A stretch of DNA of 64,000 nucleotides, taken from the NCBI RefSeq assembly GCF_039614715.1, contig NZ_CP154857.1, positions 3,162,001 through 3,226,000 on the forward strand, given 5' to 3'. Position 1 is the stretch's first letter, and every line of letters starts with the position of its first letter. Positions 57,737 to 64,000 of this stretch are shown in pieces. Under the pieces are notes generated by a model. The model saw only the letters and a list, made by a program, of their open reading frames with translations, ran no database searches and was not told where the DNA came from. Made by a program: the position numbers and the translations under genes. The stretch comes from Microbacterium sp. AZCO. Its GTDB lineage: Bacteria > Actinomycetota > Actinomycetes > Actinomycetales > Microbacteriaceae.

Positions 57737-58815
57737 GCGTCGAGATCGACCACCCGCTGCTCGACGGCCGGGGGCCGGGCTGGGCGGCGACCGAGACGCG
57801 GGCCGACATCGTGGCGCTCACTGTCGGCATGAGCGACTTCCTCTCGCGCGTCGTCGCGGCCGGCGAGCGCCCGATCGTCGTATCGGGCGAATTCTCGCGG
57901 ATGACGCAGCCTCTAAGCGAAGCCCTGTCGGCGGTGGGCGGTCACTGGGTCGTGCGCACGGCCGACGACGGCTGCTTCGACGCCCGCACCGGCGCACGGC
58001 TCGATCGTCCCGAATCAGTGATGGCCGCGCCGTCGCTGACGACCGCCGGGGTGCACCCCGCCTTCGTGCGCCCCGCGATCGCCACGCGCCTGCAGTTCGT
58101 CGCGACGGTGTCGACGCGGCATCGCGTCACCCGACCCGTCCGCCTCGGCGGCGTGCTCGAAGCCGCATCCGAGGCCTTCACAGGCGGCCCACCGTCGGCG
58201 TGGGGCCCGACGGAGCCGCTCGTCGCCCCGTGGGACCGGGACGACCTCACCGAGTACACGCGGCGGCGAATGCCCCTCGACACCCGATGGGCCGCGGTCG
58301 CACCGGGCGAGCACCCCTTCATCGGCACGCTGCAGGCCGCCCGGACGGGCGAGGGGCTCGAGGAGACGACGCGCGTGTGGGCCGACGTCGCCGGCGCGGG
58401 CGAGGCGCGCATCGGCGCGATCGACCTCGAGGCGCGCCGGTTCCTCGCGGATGCGGCGGGGATCGGGATGCCGCTCCTGGGCGTCGCCTTCGCCACGATC
58501 GGCTCTCCCGACCTGGCTCGCCGCGCCACGGCGTCCCCGCCGCCCGAGCCCCTCGCGCTGCTCATCGGGCCACCCGGCGTGCGGGCGTCGGGACTCGACG
58601 TCAAGCGCTGGGCCGCGGAATTCGGGGCGGCCGTCGTCGGCAGCCCGCGGCTCCCCGGCGTCCTCGTCGCCCTCGGCTCCGCCGACGGCGGCGGGTGGGA
58701 GCGCCTCGGCCAGGCGCTCGGCACTCTCGATCCCGCGCGCACCGCCGATCTCCTCGCCCTCTCGCCCCGCGTCGCGGCGCAGCTGCATGACCGTTCACCC
58801 GAAAGCGAGACCTGA
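57733..58815 (+). CDS. T7SS-associated protein (DUF6177-like)
   Basis: A 360-residue soluble protein. Features: PIVVSGEFSRMTQPLSEALS, TADDGCFDARTGARLDR, VLEAASEAFTGGPPSAWGPTEP and LALLIGPPGVRASGLDVKRW. No ATPase or protease motif is seen. The gene lies between the FHA and EccD-type genes with overlaps on both sides, which fits the DUF6177 family of actinobacterial T7SS loci; the function is unknown. Confidence 0.7.
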   Translation: MSVEIDHPLLDGRGPGWAATETRADIVALTVGMSDFLSRVVAAGERPIVVSGEFSRMTQPLSEALSAVGGHWVVRTADDGCFDARTGARLDRPESVMAAPSLTTAGVHPAFVRPAIATRLQFVATVSTRHRVTRPVRLGGVLEAASEAFTGGPPSAWGPTEPLVAPWDRDDLTEYTRRRMPLDTRWAAVAPGEHPFIGTLQAARTGEGLEETTRVWADVAGAGEARIGAIDLEARRFLADAAGIGMPLLGVAFATIGSPDLARRATASPPPEPLALLIGPPGVRASGLDVKRWAAEFGAAVVGSPRLPGVLVALGSADGGGWERLGQALGTLDPARTADLLALSPRVAAQLHDRSPESET

Positions 58816-59087
58816 TGCCCGATCAGAAGGACACCGTCCTCATCGAGCAGGCGAAGCTCCAGCGCATGCGACTCGGTTCAGCGCTGCTCTTCGGCAGCAT
58901 CGACGAGCGGCGTACCGTCAACGACCACCTGCGCCGGCTCGCGGCATCCGTCATCGTCGCCGCCGTCGCGTGCGCCGCGTGCGTCGGCGTCGCCTTCGTC
59001 ATCCAGCTCCTGGCGGATCGAGCGGATGCCGCGCCCGCGGCGCCCTCATCGAGCCGGTCCATGATCGTCGCCACGGAGGTGGACTGA
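58815..59087 (+). CDS. Single-TM T7SS protein
   Basis: A 90-residue protein: a hydrophilic N-terminus with AKLQRMRLGSALLFGSIDERR, one membrane helix (LAASVIVAAVACAACVGVAFVIQLL) and a short external tail. It sits where an EccB gene might be expected; the length is far below EccB (about 500 residues), though the N-terminal part before the helix is reminiscent of it. Overlaps both neighbours (TGATG at each end). Confidence 0.7.
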   Translation: MPDQKDTVLIEQAKLQRMRLGSALLFGSIDERRTVNDHLRRLAASVIVAAVACAACVGVAFVIQLLADRADAAPAAPSSSRSMIVATEVD

Positions 59088-60430
59088 TGTACACGCGTCT
59101 CACCGTCGCCGGCGCCGCGCGCCGCGCCGAAGTCGTCGTCGCGAACGAGGAGCCCCTCGGCGCCACGCTCCCCCGGCTCGTCGAGCTGCTCGGCGAGCCC
59201 GGCGGCACCGTCGCCCGACCGCTCACGCTTGTCGCAGCAGACGGCGAGCAGCTCGATATCGCGCGCTCACCCCAGCAGCTCGACCTCGCCGACGGCACGC
59301 TGCTGCGGCTCGTGCGCCTCGACGCGGCTCCGCCTCCTCCCGTCGTGATCGACGTGACGGATGCCGCGGCCCTCGCGCACGACAGGCGCGCGGACCGCTG
59401 GGACGACCGCGGCCGCGCCATCGCGGGCGGGACGGGTGTTGCCCTCGCCGCCGCAGCCGCCGGCTCCGTCGCCCCCTACGGTTCTGCGTTCGTCGCGGCG
59501 TGGGTGCTGCTCGCGGCGTTCGCCGTGCTCGCCGCCGTCGCCACCGTCCTCGGGCTCATGCGCGTGCGCGGGGTCTCGGCCGCGCTCAGCGCCGCGGCGG
59601 TCGGGGTCGCCGTCCCGCTCTCCCTCACGGCTCTCACTGCGGCACCGTCCGCCGGGTACTCGACAGCCACAGCCGCGCTGATCGCCGTCGCGGTGTTCGT
59701 GGCGGCAGGGTCGACGGTCGTGCTGCTGGGCCTCGGGTTCGGCCTCCATCGCCCGGGCGCCGCCGCAGGCGGAGCTGTCGGAGGGGTGCTCGGATCACTG
59801 CTCCTCACGCTTCTCCTCTTCGGTGTGCCCGCGCCCGCGGCGGCCGCGATCACCGGGACGATCGCCGCCCTCGCGACGGGGCCGCTGCCCTGGATCGCGC
59901 TCTCGGCGGCGGGGCTCGCGGCTCTCGACCGGCGGGTGGCCGACGGCGAGCGCGTCGCGCGGCCTCGGGCGATGGCATCCATCGACGAGGCGTACACGGC
60001 CCTCACATGGAGCGTCGTGACGATCGCCGCCCTGCTCGCGGCGACGGGCGTCGCGCTCGTGCTCGCGGGCGAACTGTGGAGCGGGCTCCTCGCGCTCGCG
60101 ATCACGCTGGTCGGGGCGCTTCGCGCCCGCGCGTTCCCCCTGCGCGCCCAGGTGTGGTCGCTGTGGGCCGCCGTCGCCGCCATCGCGCTCACGGCCGTCA
60201 CCGTCCACCTCACGGGTCCGCTCGCCTGGGTCGGCGTCGTCGTCGCGGGCCTCGCCGCCGTGGTCATCGCGACCGCCGCAATCGTGCGGCCCGCCGATCA
60301 CACCCGCGCGCGCCTGCGCGGTCTCGGCAACGTCGTCGAGACCCTCGCCGTCGTCGCCCTCATCCCGCTGCTGCTCGGCGCACTCGGTGTCTACGCCGAG
60401 CTGCTCGGCATGTTCGGGGGCGGCGCGTGA
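59087..60430 (+). CDS. eccD: T7SS integral membrane protein EccD
   Basis: A 447-residue protein. Residues 1-80 form a ubiquitin-like domain (YTRLTVAGAARRAEVVVANE, RPLTLVAADGEQLDI, LADGTLLRLVRL) followed by about eleven hydrophobic segments to the C-terminus, the EccD architecture. EccD dimers line the secretion pore. The gene is translationally coupled to its neighbours (TGATG and GTGA). Confidence 0.88.
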   Translation: MYTRLTVAGAARRAEVVVANEEPLGATLPRLVELLGEPGGTVARPLTLVAADGEQLDIARSPQQLDLADGTLLRLVRLDAAPPPPVVIDVTDAAALAHDRRADRWDDRGRAIAGGTGVALAAAAAGSVAPYGSAFVAAWVLLAAFAVLAAVATVLGLMRVRGVSAALSAAAVGVAVPLSLTALTAAPSAGYSTATAALIAVAVFVAAGSTVVLLGLGFGLHRPGAAAGGAVGGVLGSLLLTLLLFGVPAPAAAAITGTIAALATGPLPWIALSAAGLAALDRRVADGERVARPRAMASIDEAYTALTWSVVTIAALLAATGVALVLAGELWSGLLALAITLVGALRARAFPLRAQVWSLWAAVAAIALTAVTVHLTGPLAWVGVVVAGLAAVVIATAAIVRPADHTRARLRGLGNVVETLAVVALIPLLLGALGVYAELLGMFGGGA

Positions 60431-61212
60431 CCGTCGACGTCCGTGCACTGCCGTCGGCCCTCTTCGGGAGCGCCGTGGCCCGGCGCACGGCTCTGACGGA
60501 ATGGGATGCCTCGATCCGCGGCACCCTTCCCACCGCTCGTCGCATCGGAGTGGTGTCGCTCGACACCGGCGCGGGCGCCACGACCCTCGCCGAGCAGGTC
60601 GTGCGCATCCTCGCCGCGCGGCGGGCCGACCCCGTCCTCGCGATCGACGTCGCGGGTGGCGGACTCGCCGCGCGGCTCGGGGCGGCCGCGACGGCGCCGA
60701 GCGAGACGCGCGCGGGCGCCCGGACCACGGCGGACGCCGTCACGGGCCTCGACGGGGGCGACGGGTGGTTCGCGCTCCACCCGGCCGCTGCCGACAGCGC
60801 GGTCGGAGCCTGGCTCGTCGAGGCGGCGCCGATCACCCGCTTCTTCGACGTCTCGGTCACCGATTTCGGCGTGCGGCATCCCCTCGTCGACCTCGCGCAG
60901 TGCGCCGCGCTCTGCGATGTCGTGTGCCTCGTGAGCTCGAACCGGCGGGCTCCCGCCGAGCTCGCGCGCGCCATCGCACCCGCGATCACCGCGCTTCCCG
61001 AAAGCCCCGTCCCCGTCCTGGCCCTCGTCGATCGCGCGAACGACGGCGACGCCGTGTCGCGCGCCATGACGGGCGACGCGTGGCCCGTCGTCGGGATTCC
61101 CTTCGACCGCGGCCTCAAGGCCGGTGCCGAGCCCGGGCGGCGGGCGACTGGCCATGCCCTCCTCCGGCTCGTCGCGACGCTCGTCTCCGGACGCAAGGCG
61201 GTCGCCGCATGA
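60427..61212 (+). CDS. MinD/ParA-like T7SS protein lacking Walker lysines
   Basis: A 261-residue protein with the MinD/ParA fold outline: strand then loop SLDTGAGATTLAEQV, VLAIDVAGGGLAARLG, DVSVTDFGVRHPLVD and VCLVSSNRRAPAELARAI. In active members the loop reads K-G-G-x-G-K-T; here both lysines are absent (G-A-G-A-T-T), so ATP hydrolysis is doubtful. Similar proteins sit between EccD and EccC in other loci and may position substrates. Overlaps both neighbours (GTGA, ATGA). Confidence 0.78.
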   Translation: MTVDVRALPSALFGSAVARRTALTEWDASIRGTLPTARRIGVVSLDTGAGATTLAEQVVRILAARRADPVLAIDVAGGGLAARLGAAATAPSETRAGARTTADAVTGLDGGDGWFALHPAAADSAVGAWLVEAAPITRFFDVSVTDFGVRHPLVDLAQCAALCDVVCLVSSNRRAPAELARAIAPAITALPESPVPVLALVDRANDGDAVSRAMTGDAWPVVGIPFDRGLKAGAEPGRRATGHALLRLVATLVSGRKAVAA

Positions 61213-64000
61213 CGATCCGCGTCGTGCATCGCCCTGCTCGCGTCACCGAGCCGCTCGACGAACCCTCGGAGCTCGTCCTCGCGCCACCGCCCCCCATCGG
61301 CGAGAGCACGGCGGGGTTCCCCCTCCAGTCACTCCTGCCGATCGTCGGCAGCCTCTCGTCGATCACGATGATCGTGCTGCTGCGCAACAACCCGATCATG
61401 GTGGTCGTCGGCGCCGTGATCCTCGTGGTCGCTCTCGTCGGCGGTCTCGGGATGGCCTTCACGGCCCGCGGCAACGCCGCCCGCCAGCGGCGCGTGCAGC
61501 GCGAGCGCTATCTCGACTACCTTGAGAACCTGCGTGCCACCGTGCGCGAGACGGCGGACGCGCGCCGCGACGCCGCGCTCGCCCTGGATCCGGATCCCGC
61601 GACGCTCGTCGAGATCGGCACCGATCCCGCGCGGCGCTGGGAACGGCGCCCGGGAGACGCAGACTTCCTCCGCGTGCGGCTCGGCACGGGCGACCTGCGA
61701 GCCGTCGACGTGCGCCTCCCCGACGAGCAGAACCCCGTCCAGCCCTTCGACCCCGTCATGAAGGGCGCCGCCGAGCGTGTCGTACGCCTGGCGGGCGTCG
61801 CACAGGGCATGCCCGCCGTCGTCGACCTCGGGCGAGGCGGCCACGTGTCGATCGTCGGCGCACGCCCCGACACGGTCGCCGTCTGCCGCGCGCTCGCGGC
61901 GCAGATCGCGGCCTTCCACTCCCCCGACGACGTCCACCTCGCCGCCGTCGTGCCTGCGTCGGAGCGCGAGCTCTGGCGAGGCTTCGACCTCCTTCCCCAC
62001 GCGTCGGCGGCGGCCGCCCCCGCGGGTCAGGCAGCAGCCCGGCGCGTCGCGCCGACGCTCGATGAACTCCTCGCACTCATCGGCGACGAGCTGCGCGACC
62101 GCATCGCCTCGGCGGCGGCCACGCGCCGCAGCGGGCGGCGCACGAAGCCCGGCCGCCTCGTGATCTTCATCGACGAGGGGACGGATGCCGCGACCGCTCT
62201 CCCCCGGCTCGATTCGGCGCTCGATCTCGCCGACCTCGGCATCACCGTCGTCCACGTCGTCGACGACCGCCTCAAAGAGCCCTCGGCCGTCACGGCCCGA
62301 GTGACGGTCGAGGGCGGCACCGCGACGATCGAGACGCCCGGCACCCGCGAGGACGCCGTGCGCGGCATCCGTCCCGATCTCGTCTCGACAGAGCTGCTCG
62401 AGGTCATCGCGCGGCCGCTCGCGGGTCTGCGGCTCACGCGCACGAGTGCGATCGACGCCCAGACGACCCTGGCGCCCGACGTCGCCGAGCTGCTCGGCAT
62501 CGCCGATGTCGACGCGATCGATGTGCGCGCTGCCTGGCAGCCCCGCACGGCGGGCGACTTCCTCCGCGTGCCGATCGGCGTCGACGACCGCGGAGCGCCC
62601 GTCCTCCTCGACCTCAAGGAGTCGGCGCAGCTCGGCATGGGACCGCACGGCATCTGCATCGGCGCGACGGGATCCGGCAAGAGCGAGCTGCTGCGCACGC
62701 TCATCCTCGGCCTCGCCCTGACGCATTCGCCCGACGACCTGAGCATGATCCTCGTCGACTACAAGGGCGGCGCGGCATTCGCCCCCTTCGCGGGGCTGCC
62801 TCACGTCGCGGGAATAATCGACAACCTCGCGGACGACCCGCAGCTCACGGAGCGAGCACGCGAGAGCATCCAGGGCGAGGTCATCCGACGCCAGCGTCTG
62901 CTGAAGGACGCGGGGAACGCGGCATCCATCGGCCACTACCGCCAGCTGCGCCGCGAGCGGCCCGACCTGCCGGCGCTGCCACACCTGTTCCTCGTGATCG
63001 ACGAGTTCGGCGAGCTGCTGACGGCCGAGCCCGACTTCGTCGAGCTGCTCCTCACGATCGGGCGCATCGGACGCTCGATCGGCGTGCATCTGCTGCTCTC
63101 GAGCCAGCGGATCGAGGGCGGGCGGCTGCGCGGCCTCGACACGTACCTCTCGTACCGGATCGGCCTGCGGACGTTCTCGGAGTCGGAGTCGGCCGTCGTG
63201 CTCGACTCGCCCGACGCGTTCCATCTGCCCGCGATCCCGGGCTTCGGGTATCTCAAAGTCGACACGTCGGTGTACACGCGCTTCCGCGCGGGCTACGTGT
63301 CAGGCCCCGTCCCCGACCGCGCCGAAGCCGGTCCCGTACGGCTCGACGCGCCGCTCGTCCTGGAGCTGCCCGCGTACGACCGGGCACCCGAGCAGGACGA
63401 CGAGCCGGATCGTCCCGGCGAACCCGAGACACCGACCACCGGCCGGACCCTCGTGCAGGCGGCGACGTCCCGCCTCTCCCGCGGCGTCGCGCGCACGCGG
63501 CCGGTGTGGCTGCCGCCTCTTCCCACCGTCCTGACGCTCGGCGGCGTGCTGTCGGCGGCCGAAGGACAGGGCGGCGGACTGCACGCGCCCCTGGGCCTCC
63601 TCGACGACCCGACCCGCCAGCGGCAGGCGCCGTGGCTCCTCGACCTCACTCGGTCGGGCGGGCACATCTCGATCACGGGCGCGCCGCAGTCCGGCCGGTC
63701 CACGTTCCTGCGCACACTCGCGGCATCCCTCGCGTTCACGCACTCGCCGCGCGACGTCAGCGTGTACGGCATGGACCTCACGGGCGGGGGCCTCACCCGC
63801 ATCGAGCCGTTCCCGCACGTCGGCGGGGTCGCGACGCGCGGTCACCGCGAGCGCCTCACGCGCCTGCTCGAGGAGCTCACGGGCATGCTCGCGACGCGCG
63901 AGCGCGTCTTCCGCGAGCACGGCCTCGACTCCCTCGCCGAGATGCGCCGCCGGCACGCCGAGGGGCGCCTCCCCGACCTGCCGAGCGCCGACGTCGTGCT
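61209..64000 (+). CDS. eccC: T7SS FtsK/SpoIIIE-type ATPase EccC, 3' truncated by window
   Basis: 930 codons are visible and the frame is open at 64000. Two membrane helices near residues 48-90 (LPIVGSLSSITMIVLL, IMVVVGAVILVVALVGGLGM) are followed by a DUF domain and then FtsK-like ATPase domains. The first has an intact Walker A (CIGATGSGKSELLR, K491) and LVDYKGGAAF, LPHLFLVIDEFGELL and SSQRIEGGRLRG. The second has ITGAPQSGRSTFLR, with Arg (R830) replacing the lysine, as in the degenerate later domains of EccC proteins. It is the motor of the secretion system. Confidence 0.93.
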   Translation, partial: MTIRVVHRPARVTEPLDEPSELVLAPPPPIGESTAGFPLQSLLPIVGSLSSITMIVLLRNNPIMVVVGAVILVVALVGGLGMAFTARGNAARQRRVQRERYLDYLENLRATVRETADARRDAALALDPDPATLVEIGTDPARRWERRPGDADFLRVRLGTGDLRAVDVRLPDEQNPVQPFDPVMKGAAERVVRLAGVAQGMPAVVDLGRGGHVSIVGARPDTVAVCRALAAQIAAFHSPDDVHLAAVVPASERELWRGFDLLPHASAAAAPAGQAAARRVAPTLDELLALIGDELRDRIASAAATRRSGRRTKPGRLVIFIDEGTDAATALPRLDSALDLADLGITVVHVVDDRLKEPSAVTARVTVEGGTATIETPGTREDAVRGIRPDLVSTELLEVIARPLAGLRLTRTSAIDAQTTLAPDVAELLGIADVDAIDVRAAWQPRTAGDFLRVPIGVDDRGAPVLLDLKESAQLGMGPHGICIGATGSGKSELLRTLILGLALTHSPDDLSMILVDYKGGAAFAPFAGLPHVAGIIDNLADDPQLTERARESIQGEVIRRQRLLKDAGNAASIGHYRQLRRERPDLPALPHLFLVIDEFGELLTAEPDFVELLLTIGRIGRSIGVHLLLSSQRIEGGRLRGLDTYLSYRIGLRTFSESESAVVLDSPDAFHLPAIPGFGYLKVDTSVYTRFRAGYVSGPVPDRAEAGPVRLDAPLVLELPAYDRAPEQDDEPDRPGEPETPTTGRTLVQAATSRLSRGVARTRPVWLPPLPTVLTLGGVLSAAEGQGGGLHAPLGLLDDPTRQRQAPWLLDLTRSGGHISITGAPQSGRSTFLRTLAASLAFTHSPRDVSVYGMDLTGGGLTRIEPFPHVGGVATRGHRERLTRLLEELTGMLATRERVFREHGLDSLAEMRRRHAEGRLPDLPSADVV

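Overview
This window comes from a very GC-rich actinobacterium, most likely a Microbacteriaceae member (Microbacterium-like). The evidence is the strong G/C bias at third codon positions, a run of leaderless promoters (a TANNNT-like hexamer, six or seven bases, then GTG or ATG), a SARP-type regulator, YkoEDC-type thiamine-precursor transport, and an actinobacterial type VII secretion (T7SS/ESX) locus. I see no tRNA, rRNA, CRISPR array, transposase or integrase. The assignments are by eye; no search was run.

Layout. 1-9308: end of an ABC-2 permease with a GbsR/MarR-like regulator, RNase HI, a NUDIX hydrolase, two aldo/keto reductases, an NmrA-like reductase divergent from an Rrf2 regulator with two shared operators, a DUF4407 membrane coiled-coil protein, and rlmN. 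9490-20782: a tightly coupled three-gene operon, the most interesting part of the window. It encodes a soluble-adenylyl-cyclase-like protein (two cyclase domains, STAND ATPase, helical repeats), a 2352-residue exported protein with a gingipain (C25)-like His/Cys domain and nine PIYRL repeats, and a membrane protein resembling the PycTM effector (DUF5706) of Pycsar anti-phage systems. 20822-28137: acetyltransferase, LysE exporter, HAD phosphatase, a beta-oxidation-type trio (two SDRs and an enoyl-CoA hydratase), DUF488, aminoglycoside phosphotransferase-like and SRPBCC genes.

28142-36360: a ykoEDC ECF transporter under a TPP riboswitch, a divergent D-Ala-D-Ala carboxypeptidase, a J-domain/degenerate NERD protein, LssY_C and HIBYL-CoA hydrolase genes. 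36498-44382: an ABC exporter whose ATPase carries an acidic tail of about 400 residues, hemD behind a strongly folded leader, an envelope trio (YtxH-like, holin-like, DUF3618), protoporphyrinogen oxidase and a HhH DNA glycosylase. 44565-49302: a SARP-STAND regulator convergent with a DrrAB-type exporter whose upstream region carries TGTCACG direct repeats at 11-bp spacing.

49547-64000 (runs off the window): a T7SS locus. Three small helical secreted proteins precede an 802-residue polymorphic toxin whose C-terminus has all four catalytic positions of the CD38/ADP-ribosyl cyclase family, then its immunity gene. Next comes a graveyard of toxin tips and broken cassettes, several still followed by an intact immunity gene, with a 45-bp segment recurring at the joints. 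The core machinery follows as one overlapping operon: RDD-FHA, DUF6177-like, a single-TM protein, EccD, a MinD-like protein and EccC.

Two families of palindromic intergenic repeats (here REP-A and REP-B) are scattered across the window.
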